From Sitta carolinensis (lineage: Eukaryota; Chordata; Aves; Passeriformes; Sittidae), in NCBI GenBank assembly GCA_032173965.1, contig JAVUNC010000019.1, positions 18,096,234 to 18,160,233 on the forward strand: 64,000 nt of DNA, written 5' to 3'. Made by a program: the position numbers and the translations under genes. The notes beneath the pieces are model-generated. The model worked only from the letters and a program-made list of their open reading frames with translations, did not search any database and had not been told where the DNA came from. The first letter of the stretch is position 1; each line of letters starts with the position of its first letter. Shown piece after piece: positions 1-11,712 of this stretch.

Positions 1-58
1 ATTGGTAACGTAATACTATTGCAACATCTACCATTCTCTCTTTTTTTTTTTCATCCCA

Positions 59-491
59 CTCCTTCCTTCCTTCCTTCCTTCCTTCCTTCCTTCCTTCCTT
101 CCTTCCTTCCTTCCTTCCTTCCTTCCTTCCTTCCTTCCTTCCTTCCTTCCTTCCTTCCTTCCTTCCTTCCTTCCTTCCTTCCTTCCTTCCTTCCTTCCTT
201 CCTTCCTTCCTTCCTTCCTTCCTTCCTTCCTTCCTTCCTTCCTTCCTTCCTTCCTTCCTTCCTTCCTTCCTTCCTTCCTTCCTTCCTTCCTCCTTCCTTC
301 CTTCCTTCCTTCCTTCCTCTCCTTCTCCCTTCCTCCCTTCCTCCCTTCCTTCCTCCCTTCCTCCCTTCCTCCCTTCCTCCTCCTTCCTCCCTTCCTCCCT
401 CCTCCTTCCTCCTTCCTCCCTTCCTCCCCCCTCCCTCCCTTCCCCTTCCTCCCTTCCTTCCCTTCCTTCCTTCCTTCCTTCCTTCCTTCTC
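59..491. repeat. (TTCC)n microsatellite within a 433-nt pure pyrimidine tract
   Basis: From 59 to 491 the + strand has no purine at all. Positions 61-290 are a clean run of about 57 TTCC units. After a one-base slip near 291 the repeat continues to about 317, then decays into mixed TTCC, TCCC and TCC units to about 460, and returns to TTCC until a G at 492. The clean 5' part and degenerate 3' part suggest ongoing slippage in the clean part. The 179- and 182-codon open frames on the two strands here are only translations of the repeat (Phe/Leu/Pro/Ser and Lys/Glu/Gly/Arg) and are not genes. Homopurine-homopyrimidine mirror repeats of this length can form intramolecular triplex (H-DNA). Confidence 0.97.
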
Positions 492-492
492 G

Positions 493-3400
493 TCCTTCCT
501 CTTTCCCTATAAGGGAACACAGTTCCTCCAAAAATCCAACCACAGTATCAAATTTTGAACCAGCAATACAAATCAAATATCATTCTGATGACCCTGAGGA
601 ATATTCCTCTACGTGACACGTGCATTGTCCAGGCCTCAGGGGATACACTATGGATATTATTGTGCTAAAGGAGCTTCTCTTGGAATTTTCTCTAGAATTG
701 CAGGAGTCAGAAAGAAGAATGACCTGTTGTCCCTCACCCAGCATATTTGAGAGCATATTTGAGGACTGGCCCTGTATTTCTCGTTATCTTCCTAGTTCCT
801 TTCAAAACTAATGGGAAAATATGGGCCTCAAAAATATAGAATTGGGTTCTTTCTTATTTCATTAACAAAAACAAGAGCAAAATGAGTAGCACCATTTTAC
901 AAACAGCAGCTCTGTGGAAAACTTCTAGGAAAACAGGAGCAATGCCAAATGTTTCTCTAGCTCTGGAGTTCCTAAGCAGGGAAATACATCCCCATAGCAA
1001 GGCATGCATGACATTTGCAAATGACCTTCACTCGAAATCGAAGTGTAACATGCATTACTTCAGTACATAATTCATTCTTAATCTATTAACACATGACTCA
1101 TTAACATATTAGTAGCAGTAGCTGTGTTAATAGGAGTAATACTAATAATCCTGTCATTGTGGTGCTAACAGGCCCCAGCATGCCAGGTCTTCTACAGGCC
1201 TTCAACAAAAGGATTTGTGACTCAGCATCACAAAGGTGGTGAGACAGAGGTTAGATAGCCCTACCAGTTACTTCATGGGATGTGTGCTATTATCTCTCCT
1301 TATCTCCCCAAGGAATCACAGAAGATCTAAATGTGCAATCAGAAAGATTGTTCAGGTGTAAGATCCCTGATGGTATCTTTGCTGGACATGGGATGAAACT
1401 CTAAAGAACAAGAACATTTGGGGTTTTTTTCATATTCCTTAAATATTTCTGTTAATACTCCACCAGGTGTGAAATGCCTACTGAGCTCTGGTAGTGATTT
1501 CTGCTTCTCCAGGGTGCAAGAATACTCTCACCTCAGAAAAAGGTTTTATGAAGTAATTTTGCAGAATTTGTCAAGAACTGCTAGGGAGGAATAACACACA
1601 GCCAAAGAAATGCTGTTGTACATTCCTTTTTCCACCCTTGATTTCCATGCTTGGAAATCTCACCTGACAGGAGTTGAGGAATGACTCTGTTAGTATGGGA
1701 TTTCCAGGAACACAGCTTCCATCATGCTGAGGAAGGTCCCCACATGGCTGAGCCCACCCACAAGGCTCAGCCAGCACTGCCACCCAGCCAACAAACCTCC
1801 AGAGCCCAAGAGAAGCACACTGACCTTCAGCCCAGCTCTGCCAGAGAAGAGTCACACTCACAGTGGTTGTGTCCTGCAGGGGACAGGTGCTTGCACTGAC
1901 ATTTGAAAGTTATTGAGTGATTTCTGATGCTATAACACAGACCTAATTTCCATAAGTGCAAAAAATGCTCACAAGATTTGGGGAGAAATCAAAGTTCAGA
2001 TTCCAAATATTCTTGAAAATCTGAAACTTCTAGGAGTCCAGTGTTTGGGTCTTGTCTCTAGAAAACTGATTAGGAGACTAAGGAGTATCCCTGGCTTCAT
2101 GTGCAGACAAAATCTGCAGGCACAGGTCTGCCTCTGCAGAAAAGGAACAGATATTCTGTGGGACCTTGACACATATTCCTGAATCTGTGGGATCCAAAAT
2201 CCACACCACAATAGAAAGTAAGGCTGGGCAGGCTGGGAGCCACAGCTGGGGTGGAAAATATCCACAGTAGTATTATATAAGGACAATAAAAAGCAAGGCT
2301 CTAATTACCTTCCTGCTCGCCCTCACCACGCTGCAATGAAGTCTCTGCCATTAACATCTCATTTACTTACAAAGGGAGAGTGTTGTAGAGTATATTAGAA
2401 CAGGGAAAGCACTACAGCTCTTTTTGGAAAGAAGAGTTGTGTGGTACAAAGCATTTGACACCAAAATAACTACATCCACATGACGTCTTGTCCCAGTATA
2501 ACCAGTGATAAAAACAAACTCCAAGAACATTTTCCTAACATAAGAATTGTATCAAGGTAATTTTTACTGTAAACCAGGCCTAAAAATGGTTCTTCAGACT
2601 GAGTTCCAGAAAAATTGTCTAATATTCCAACTCTTCCCCAAGTGTTATAAGGCCAATTAAACCCCTGACATTGCAACAGCCCAACCAGCCTTGAGGTCTG
2701 CCCAGACACACTGATGGTGCAAAACCAGGAGACTGACACAGGCTCCAAATCTGGAAATTCCAAAGAAAGAAACCCCTGCAATCACAGCCTATCCACCACT
2801 CAGGTGGGTGCTGAAGGACCCCCTTGGAGGCTGACGATTCTACTGATGTCTGGTGCTAACTCAAGGGATCTCTCTGGCCCTGAGAGCAGCTCTAGACAGG
2901 ACTCTAAGGCTACAGCCCTGCCAGAGATGGCTGGGGTCACCCAAGGAGTTGTCATGGTTTACCTTCACAACTGGTTTATCTGGCTCCCACCTGCTGGCTT
3001 TTCAGAGCCCCCCAAACTATTATTATCAAGAATCTTGTATTAACTATTACATGCCCGAGTGAGTGAGAAGACAGGCTCATCGTCTGGGAATGGCAAAACA
3101 AATTCTCAAAGGCAGCTCTTTCCTCCTCCCTTTCCTCAGGCTTACCTTTATTTTTAAACACAGAATCAAAACCAGCCCAGCTCACCCCACTCTGGGTAGG
3201 AGGGAAAAGGCACCAGGATCCTCCTTGCCTGATTTTTGTTTCTTTCAGAGCTCCACACAGATCTTCCAGCTGATGGGCAGAAGCTTGTTAATTGTGCACT
3301 TGCTGGAACAGCCACAGCTCCCTGCCTTCCTCCTCCAAGTTAAACAACCCTCTGCAATCTCTACTGGGGTGAAAGACAGCAAGTGATATCCCATTCCTCA

Positions 3401-3966
3401 CCATACATGAAAAGAGGAAAAGCTCCCTGATGTCTCTCTCCTACTGTATTTCTGAGTATATGAACGATGTTTTGGCAGGGGAAATACACGATTTGGATCA
3501 CACAGTGATTCCAAGAACTTTGTGACATCTGTAGAGCTGCAAACTTCACCTTTGCAGGGCTTCTGTGAAGCCCCTTTTGCTGAATCATACTCCTCGCCAG
3601 AGGTGGGGACAATCTTCCCAAGACTTCTGCACTGCAATAATATGGACTTCTATATTCAGGCTGCCTTTATGGAGGCTTTGAGAGGAGAGCTCCTAAATTG
3701 AAACCACATTGCCCAGCCTGAGCCAGAGCCTGCCGCATGAGCCCTGTCTACTCCCGAGTCTTTCCAGTGCTGATTGCTTCCCGGTCGGAGCACAAAACAG
3801 GAGGGCTTACAGCTCCCGGGAATCTGCCAGCATGGAAACTGTACTTGACTAACAGTTTGCAAAGCCTCACTAGAGCTCTGGGACAGGTTTCCATCTTTCC
3901 AGGATCTTGGTGGGCACAGAGTGGTCTGAACAAGCTCTTTGTGTCTGTAGCCGCTACAAGAGAAAC
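493..3966. other. Unique non-coding DNA, no gene seen
   Basis: Mixed-composition DNA in which I recognise no exon, RNA gene or mobile element. Open frames here are about 120 codons or fewer on either strand, resemble no protein family I know, and often overlap an equally long frame on the other strand, as expected by chance. Very old repeats eroded beyond recognition by eye could be present. Confidence 0.6.
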
Positions 3967-4009
3967 ACTTTTCCTCTTTTTTTTTTTTTTTTTCTTTTTT
4001 TTTTTTTCC
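3967..4009. repeat. Poly-T / pyrimidine tract
   Basis: Runs of 17 T (3977-3993) and 13 T (3995-4007) are separated by one C inside a mostly pyrimidine stretch. It could be the reverse complement of a decayed poly-A tail, but I see no recognisable retrocopy or polyadenylation signal next to it, so I call it a simple repeat only. Confidence 0.9.
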
Positions 4010-4199
4010 AAAAGAGAAGCTGTTGGGACGTGCTCACCATCTCGCTCTCTTTTGATAACCCTTTCAGCATCCTTCCGTTTTCTGGTTATTCATTTGTTAC
4101 CCTGAAATCTGATTCCTGATCTCAGCCCTCTCTTATCAGCCCCTTTCGCTGAGAAGTTCCAAAGCAACGGGTTAGTTTTAATCTTTGCACTCTTTCTCT

Positions 4200-4650
4200 G
4201 TCCCTGAGGCCTCGTTTTGCTGGGGAGGAGGTGAGTGATAGGACTGACGTTGGAGGGGGGAAGGGGCTGCCATCCATTAACTCCCTGTTATCTCTCTATT
4301 CATCTGCCCACAAAACAAAGGTTATGATTGTTGCTCCAGCTCCCAGACCTGAGCTGGCTTCACTCCAGCTCCCGTGGGTCAGAGGAGACGTGGAGGCATG
4401 GCCGAGCACAGCCCAGCAGCCGGGGGTAAGGCCTCCTACAGGGGCTCCATGCCCAGGTCCTACAGCCACGTCCTGCCCAGCCCTGGTACCCCGAGGCACA
4501 GCTGTGCCTGGCCTGGCCGGAGCCGGCCTCCCTTTGGAGTGTTTGAACCTGCCTGTGAAACACGGGTTGGACTCTGCACCACCCCGGCATCTGGCAAACC
4601 CGTTCTGGGCTGTGCTCTCATTGAAGCAATTATATAGGATATAGGGTGCT
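4200..4650 (+). promoter_or_regulatory. GC-rich patch with a possible but unproven first exon
   Basis: About ten CpGs fall in 4381-4620, in a locally GC-rich segment. An ATG at 4398 sits in a good Kozak-like setting (purine at -3, G at +4). It is followed after 28 nt by GGGGTAAGG, a good splice-donor match with GT at 4426-4427. This would encode a ten-residue start (MAEHSPAAG plus a split codon). A 137-codon frame on + (4231-4644) and a 128-codon frame on - (4296-4682) also cross this patch; overlapping frames on both strands are what GC-rich, stop-poor DNA gives by chance. I see no known protein in any of them. A cryptic promoter or a first exon of an unannotated transcript is possible, but chance is at least as likely. 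Confidence 0.25.
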
Positions 4651-4703
4651 AGAACATGAGTTCCTTTATCTCTGTTTCCCACATTACACCCTTTCCTAAG
4701 GCG

Positions 4704-4763
4704 AATTGATGCAGCCCCATTGAAGCCGAGGCATTGATTGACACCAGCTGAAGATCTGGCCCC
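4704..4763 (+). mobile_element. Arm of an ancient sauropsid hairpin (MITE-like) repeat
   Basis: The segment contains CCCATTGAAG, then a GACACCAGCTGAAGATCTGGCC-like right end (key blocks CACCAGCTGA and GATCTGGCCC). It matches the right arm of a palindromic repeat recurrent in bird, turtle and crocodile genomes, recalled from memory without its Repbase name. Only this arm plus part of the centre is recognisable. It shares its terminus with the copies at 11623, 15029 and 23520. Confidence 0.6.
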
Positions 4764-4769
4764 GATTCT

Positions 4770-5850
4770 GCCGTGCCTTGCCTCTGGGGAGTTATTTACA
4801 CCTGTTCAGAGTGCAAAAGGCAACCAGCAGCAACCACTGGAGCTGCAAAGCAGCAAAGTCCCATCCCATCACCTTCAAAGCCTGACACGCCACGCACTGA
4901 TCAGTGGCACAGGGCCCAGCTCCTTTTGCATCTCAGTTGGTTTTGGCGTTGCACATAGACATCCTCTCTTCAGCTTCTAGTAAACCTTGAGATCCCTGCC
5001 AAGATTCATGAAAGAAAAAGTTGTGACCCAGTTCCTGGAGGGTGACTTGGTGTAAATAACTTTCAGTGCTATGATGACACCCTCATGAAATCTAGCACCA
5101 CACTGGTCGGTCCATGAAATGTGGAGCCAAGAACCAGTCCTGATCCAATGTTACATGCTGAATATCTTTTCCTTTCCTTGCACACACAAAATCCCTGGCA
5201 ATTTCCGGAAGAACTGCAGTTGTGCAAGACAAGCAGGGCTTGGCTTACATTCTGAATCATCCAGAGTGCCAGTTTGCATGGACATCAGCCTTTGAGCAAA
5301 GCTTGCCAGCACTGTAAAAACCCTGAGGTCTGAATGAGACCCCAGTTGACTGCGGCCGGCTGGCTTGCCTGGGCTGTCCCTTCTGCCACTTTAACCGTGT
5401 GGCCAAAGAGTCTCGCAGGTCTTAGGCACAGCAGTCTCCATTCACTGCTTACAACACACCTGCAGGAACTGAGGCTGGACTTCCTTTGTTGTTTTTCTGC
5501 TCTCAGTGACACCCTGTCCAGCTTGGCACTATCTGGTGGCCTCTGCAAACAATGGTAAAGCTGGACAACCACAAACACACATCTTCACAACCTCTGTTAT
5601 CCTTGGAGAATTCCAGGTATGACAGTCTCTTCTGGTTTTTGACATTGCCATCCAAAATCCAGTGAAATTACTGTAAGGCCTCCAGAACTGATTTTAAACA
5701 AAATGGACCTGGCATTTAAATCTAAGGTACCATGTTTAGATCTGTGGGTTGCTTTGGGCTTCTAATTTCCATGGGGATTTGCATAATACACTACAATAAT
5801 AGGCTGGGTGAGTGCACTGAGCAGTGGCTGTCAGCCAAGAGTTAATGAGC
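4770..5850. other. Unique non-coding DNA, no gene seen
   Basis: No exon, RNA gene or repeat is recognised. Open frames on both strands are 97 codons or fewer and unrelated to any family I know. Confidence 0.6.
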
Positions 5851-5854
5851 TCCA

Positions 5855-6030
5855 TTGCAGACTGTTTAGCTCTGGACAAGTCACTTGACCTTCCAAAGTC
5901 ACATCATCCCCACCTGTGAAATGGGATGGTAATACTTGCCTCACAGGGGTGTTGTGAGGATTAATTAGTTGCTGCTCTACATCACTTTGATGATGTTAAG
6001 AACTACATGCCTGCTAAGTATTGTTATTGT
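5855..6030 (+). mobile_element. MIR / CORE-SINE remnant
   Basis: The order of blocks follows the MIR consensus: CAAGTCACTTGACC, then a 'CTGTGAAATGGGATGGTAAT' block, then CCTCACAGGGGTGTTGTGAG followed by GATTAA, then a 3' end with CTAAGTATTGTTATTG. MIR elements are tRNA-derived SINEs mobilised by L2 LINEs before the amniote radiation, so the copy is very old, yet the CORE block is almost intact. The 5' tRNA-related head is missing or eroded. It is non-autonomous and encodes nothing. Confidence 0.8.
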
Positions 6031-6358
6031 ATCATGGCTGGGAAGATATTGCAGTTAGGGCTAAATCCTGCCCTTGGAAAATGAGGTGTCTTTCTTCACA
6101 TCTTGTAAAATCGGCTGCTGGGCTTGTGCAAGCAGCTTTATATAACATTGGTACCAAACATCAACATGCACCTTGTATCTCTGAGGCTGCCAAATCCCTG
6201 GAACAAGGGCCTGCTGGGAGTCATGTGATGCCCCATCCTGGCACAAACAGCCCTGCTGCAAACTCTTCCTCTCTCTTCCCCCACAGACTAAGATTAGGAG
6301 ATGTCTCCATCAGGTGCTTGAGTGGTGATCTCAGGTCTAGGCCTCAGTGCCAACAGCA

Positions 6359-7046
6359 CAGACCCCTGGGATGGCACACTGGGGATAACCCAGCTCACTG
6401 CCAACGGCACAGACCCCTGGGATGGCACACTGGGGATAACCCAGCTCACTGCCAACGGCACAGACCCCTGGGATGGCACACTGGGGATAACCCAGCTCAC
6501 TGCCAACGGCACAGACCCCTGGGATGGCACACTGGGGATAACCCAGCTCACTGCCAACGGCACAGACCCCTGGGATGGCACACTGGGGATAACCCAGCTC
6601 ACTGCCAACGGCACAGACCCCTGGGATGGCACACTGGGGATAACCCAGCTCACTGCCAACGGCACAGACCCCTGGGATGGCACACTGGGATAACCCAGCT
6701 CACTGCCAACGGCACAGACCCCTGGGATGGCACACTGGGGATAACCCAGCTCACTGCCAACGGCACAGACCCCTGGGATGGCACACTGGGGATAACCCAG
6801 CTCACTGCCAACGGCACAGACCCCTGGGATGGCACACTGGGGATAACCCAGCTCACTGCCAACGGCACAGACCCCTGGGATGGCACACTGGGGATAACCC
6901 AGCTCACTGCCAAGGCACAGACCCCTGGGATGGCACACTGGGGATAACCCAGCTCACTGCCAATGGCACAGACCCCTGGGATGGCACACTGGGGATAACC
7001 CAGCTCACTGCCAAGGCACAGACCCCTGGGATGGCACACTGGGGAC
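6359..7046. repeat. 51-bp minisatellite, about 13.5 nearly identical copies
   Basis: Units begin with CAGACCCCTGGGATGG at 6359, 6410, 6461, 6512, 6563, 6614, 6665, 6715, 6766, 6817, 6868, 6918, 6969 and 7019, the last copy being partial. Most units are 51 bp and identical by eye. Three units are 50 bp: the one starting 6665 lost a G from GGGG, and those starting 6868 and 6969 lost a base in AACGG. The unit starting 6918 ends in AATGG instead of AACGG, and the left edge has AACAG. Because 51 is divisible by three and the unit lacks stops in several frames, long frames appear on both strands (for example 6021-6947 +, 308 codons). The indels shift frame between units, and each strand has several competing frames, so I do not call a protein. 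Near-identity implies recent expansion or homogenisation. Confidence 0.98.
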
Positions 7047-7049
7047 AGC

Positions 7050-8600
7050 CAGGCACACTCCTGTACCTGGGCCATCCACACCAGCTGCAGCGAGGTGGGA
7101 TGGCTTCAGGAGCACATGGATACATACACAGATGGATACAGGTAAGGTCCCCTTGCTGAAACTCCAAGCCATGGACGGATACTTCCTCTCCTGTATGCTC
7201 CCCTGAGAGGAGACACCTTCCACTTCAGCACTTGGGCCTAGATGCCACCAAAGAGTGCATAAAGAACAATTCCTTTTCTGCAACAGGCTACAGCTCAGGA
7301 TCATTAATAGGCTAAAACCACAGTATACAGTCTATTCAAGGAGTAGTGCATCCAAATCTTGGTGACATTTAGTGGAAGTCAGCCAAACTGCTCCCTTTGA
7401 TTCCTTTGAAATTTGAAACATAACTGTCACTGTATCTTAGACGTGTGAACTGCTCTGAGAAATCTCACATATAGATTAGACTGTGATCAAAGTGTTCCAT
7501 TAAATAGAATTTTACAAAGAGAGAGGGTTGAGGCCAGGCTGATCAGCAGCAAAATTATCTGAGAAAACACAAACCCCCAAAGCCAGTAAGTTTGAAAGGG
7601 TTAAAGAAGAAGGTTGTTTGGGTAGTTGGTGTACATTAACTACCATTTTCAGGCAGCATGCAATGACTAGTTAGCAGGGCTTATCATCCCCAGCTATGTG
7701 AGGAATTACAATAAATGCCTGAAATGCAAGCAGGTTTCCGGCTTAGGTAGGTAAATAATGGAAGTCACTATTTTTGTCTGAGTTGCAAGAATTCCCTGCA
7801 CACAGAGGCTCCCCACCCCCTCCCCACTGTAGCACAGTTAACTCCACTCCCTGCTGCTTGGCAAAATGAAGTCCTTTCGTGCAGCCCTGGGACTTTTGCT
7901 TTGCCTGCAGAAGGAGCCGACTCACAAATTCCTTTTTGGTGGAAAACAAGAGGTTACATTTTCTGCATTCATTTGTTTTAAATACTTCCAGAATGTAATG
8001 ACCTAAGGATGAGAGGAAGGAGATATGAGCTGCTCTGAGATGGGGACTGCATGATTTGTAGGGGAAAAGTAACAAAAGAAGCAACCAGGGTATAATTCTG
8101 GTGTTCCCAAAGCCTCCTAGCAATCTTCCTGTTGCCTTCCGTAGCATGAAGCACCATCTCCTGCTGAAAACAGGGATTCTGCTGTTATTCCCAAGTCAGT
8201 GATCCTGCTGCTATTTGAACAGCCACTGGAGAAAACTTCTGGCTGCCTCTGCAGGATAGAAATAGGATAAACTCTGGATAGCACTTAGCAGTAAATAGGG
8301 AATAAAGTCATTACAGTCAGGGAGTTGATTCCCATTTAGCCCAAGGCCCTTCTCCCTGCCCTGGCATCCCCAGGCACGTGCCTGACCTGGCCTGGCTCAG
8401 AGGCCCCTTTGAGGTCTGTGCGACGGAGCCTTTGCTGAAGGAAACACCGGGCTCCCGCCACGGGAGGAGACTCAGGGTGGGATCCTGAGCCTTGCAAAGT
8501 CCCTGCTGACCTGGCCAGGCTCCAGGCAATTCCAGGAGAGCCTCAGCCGTGGTGAATGCTCCCAGTGTTTGTGCAGCACTGCTGGGGGAAGCCCAACACA
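7050..8600. other. Unique non-coding DNA, no gene seen
   Basis: No gene or repeat is recognised to the right of the minisatellite. The longest frames are a 134-codon frame on - at 7743-8147 and a 119-codon frame on - at 8317-8676. They show no motif, signal peptide or repeat organisation, and I regard them as chance. Confidence 0.55.
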
Positions 8601-8604
8601 GGCT

Positions 8605-8629
8605 GGGAGAGGGGGGGCCCAGGGAAGGG
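8605..8629 (+). other. G-quadruplex-forming candidate
   Basis: Four or more G-runs occur in 25 nt: GGG at 8605-8607, seven G at 8611-8617, GGG at 8622-8624 and GGG at 8627-8629, with loops of 2-4 nt. This satisfies the usual G3+N1-7 rule. It lies in a moderately GC-rich stretch with no recognised gene nearby. Confidence 0.6.
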
Positions 8630-11622
8630 TTAAGCAGCGCCAGGCTGGAAGTGTCCTCCCTCCGTGCTCCACACATGCTGTATTCCTTAGCAAAGTGAAC
8701 ATATTAACACTGGCATGCTCCCACACACCGCCTTGGCTCTGCTCCAGGAAATCATAACCCAGCTATTTGGCACACAAGGCCACAATTTTATTTACACAAT
8801 CAACTTCTTGATAAACACAAAACTTACAAAATATACCACGCCCTTAAAATAAAAAAGGAAAAAGTGTGGGGGAGAACTGCAGCAACTTGACCTTCTTGGC
8901 TAGAAGGGTCAACGTGCTCTGATTTGACAGTCCTATCCACGAGGAAAGCACTAGTGGATCCATGAGGGTTTGCCCTGGCTTTTAGGCATGGGGGCACACA
9001 GGGGTGACTCTGTGGGGCTGGGAGCTGCCAGAGGATTCCTTCTGGGATCCTCTGAGTCAGGCAGCATTCCTTCTGGGCAGAGGGGTCTCTGTCTCTATGA
9101 ACATTATAATTTTCAACTCTATGTCCCCCAGTCAGTCTAACCAAGTGCAAGCAAAAGTTGTGGGCCTTATTTTGGAAGGAATCAAAATTCTGATTTCATG
9201 TACCAACCAGAATTTTTGGGTAACATATTCTACTTGGCCAGAGCACCAGTTAATTCAACTGGGAAACTGGAAAGTCTTAAACCTTCAGCAGCCTTGCAGG
9301 GCACACACTGCCTTAGGTGAAGCTCTGCACAAACTTCAGACAAAGCTGCCCCAGCCTTGCAGTGACTTAGGGGGCACATGTACACATGATGTTGGGATCT
9401 GGGGTCATCCGAACTCAGATCTGCCACCTTCTCCTTCACATTTTGTGCTCCTGTTTCTCCACTGACCCTTCAAAGAATTTGCCTTGCTTGGCAAATGAGT
9501 CACATCCTTCCTCCTTCAATCCATAGGCCCTGGAGACCTGGGTGGCATCTGATGCAAGCCCTCCAAAAGCCAGGGCTAATGGTAGTTCTGTTAAGCTTTA
9601 CACCGGACACATGAAAACAAGATGCTTAAACCATGCCTAAATCCCTTTAGAGAGATACACATGAGAAAAAATAATGGGCCAAAGGCATTAAACTGGCTGA
9701 GGGTCTGGATATATCTGCCTTATTTCTTGCAGATAAAAAGATCTGCTGGAGGCTAACAAGCTTTTGATAGTTTGGGAAACAAAGATTGATTCTTCTACAA
9801 TTTTTTAAAAATTTCCCACAAATAGGAAGAACCATCTTCAAATACCTGAGACACACTGCAATCATTTAGACAGATAAACATCTTGACTCCTAGAGATAAC
9901 AGCAGCTGAATGATTGGCCTCAAAACCAAGCATTTGTGACAATTCTCAAAATGAGAGCGTTATTGCTCTCCATTTCCACAAGAATTTACATACAACTGCA
10001 AAAGAAACCCTTCTCCCTCTGCAGCTGGGGAATGCAAATGTGACAAAGCCTTGCCACAGTTCCTGAAGGCACAGAGGTAGATAGGTGAGCAGGGATCCTG
10101 GACCACTGCCCTGGCTGCAGCTCAGGGTCTGCATCAGAGCCCCAGACACTGATTTCTTTAGATGAACACCTGGCTGACCTTGGGATCAGCATGGCAGATG
10201 GGAAAGAAGGCCCCTCCCAGGAAAGGATGGGAATGCTGGAGATTAGAGCCAAGACCAAGGGAACGAAGTCTGCAGGACTGAGTAGTCAAGCACCATGGTG
10301 AAAAGCACTTGCAGAGAGTTTCTGAAATAATTTATTTGTTGTCTGCCAGACATTTTGTCTCCCTTCACAGGCTGGGAAAGGAGTCCACCTGAGCAGATCA
10401 GAAGTGTGATGGAAATTTCTCAAGCTACCCATAACAAAACAACTGCCGTGCAGTCACTCCTCTCTCTTCCTCCCCAGAAAGCAACAGCTGAAATGAGAGA
10501 CACCAAGATCTGCCAGAGATCTTATTTTTGCCTCATCCACCCTGTCAGGGTCTTGCACACACCACTGTAGCAAAACATTCACAAATTGTAATTTAGATCT
10601 GCTTGCTACATATTCAACAGCACAGGAACAAAAGGCTCTCCTTGTACTGTGAAGAATTCCTTCAAATGCCAGATGTTGCCCGATTTCTCCAGAATGGCAA
10701 CTCCTACAATTTTATAGTGAGTAGTACTCCACACAGTGACTTCCCACTAAAATAATTTTCATACCTAAGGACCTCATCTCTGATTTAAAGTCAGTTTTTA
10801 TCCTCTGTGAAAAAGAGCTGAGTGTCTCTAATGCAAAAACCAGAAGGCAACATTCACCCAGCTCCGTGTACTAAAATCTGAAGCCAATCTCAAGATTACA
10901 TTTTTTTGGATGCAACTTGACTACTGCCATGTAAAAAAGAAACCAGAGAGAGCCAGGGCCCAAACTAGAAGTATCCCAGCTCTGCAGCTGAGGACAAGAG
11001 ACTTTCAAGTTGAGGGACCTTTCCAACAGCAGCACTGATGATTTCTCAGGAACAGGCTCCAAATTAGCCTCGTCAAGCCTCTTTCAGAGCCACAGGAGGG
11101 CAAGATGTGGAGGAGGACTTCAAGGGTGCTTTCAAACGAACTGAATCAGAGGTTTACCCAACCCCACTCTTTCAGAAGTTTCTGAAGAACGCACCAGCTT
11201 GAACCACTGGAAAGGAACAAATAAATGAGCTGGCAACTTTCTCAGGGAGGAGCCTTGAAGCCCAGTTCCCAAGACCACGCCAGCCAGCTCCGTGTGACAG
11301 CACACAGGAATGAAAATAGGTAGGTAACATTAACAGAAATACACTGAAACTTAATAACAGCAGCTTGTCAGGACATGCACCAAAGAGAAATGGCTCATAA
11401 TAGCTACAGCTTGTATTATGAATGTTTCATACCCATCTGGCTACAGAGCTGCCTGAATGCAGCTCATGTGTTGTGTATGCTGTGCTGACCCACCAGGCAC
11501 GCTCTGGAAGGAGATTGTCTAGGTCAAGTCAAGCATCTGTATTAAAAAGAGGTACCATTTCTCTTGTCAGATTGAAAATGCCTTGGAATAACAAGGCAGC
11601 AATGATCAGAGCTAAAGAGCTA
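8630..11622. other. Unique non-coding DNA, no gene seen
   Basis: No exon, RNA gene or mobile element is recognised. The longest frame is 153 codons on + (9004-9465), with no recognisable domain and no splice context I can defend. Confidence 0.55.
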
Positions 11623-11712
11623 AGGCTGTGTCCTCCTTTGGTGTAAATGAGGAAGTCTTGCTCAGGATAAATGGAGTTATCCCAATTTACACTGAATATA
11701 AGATTCATCCCC
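11623..11712. mobile_element. Ancient sauropsid hairpin (MITE-like) repeat, both arms
   Basis: The left arm has TTGGTGTAAAT and the right arm has GGAGTTATCCCAATTTACAC, partly inverted copies of each other around a short centre. This is the layout of the palindromic 'GGTGTAAAT...ATTTACACC' repeat seen across sauropsids. The ends (GGCTGTGTCC and its counterpart near ATTCATCCCC) are diverged. No clear target-site duplication survives. Confidence 0.6.

Noticed and set aside
19..576. 179- and 182-codon open frames on both strands
   Set aside because: They translate the (TTCC)n tract; the composition is pure simple sequence and both strands are equally open.
6021..7304. Frames of up to 308 codons on + and 214 on -, looking like a tandem-repeat protein
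   Set aside because: A 51-bp unit without stops is open in several frames on both strands. The one-base deletions shift frame between copies, and no start, domain or unique coding sequence lies outside the repeat.
9004..9465. 153-codon frame on +
   Set aside because: No recognisable motif or family; within the range expected by chance in 64 kb.
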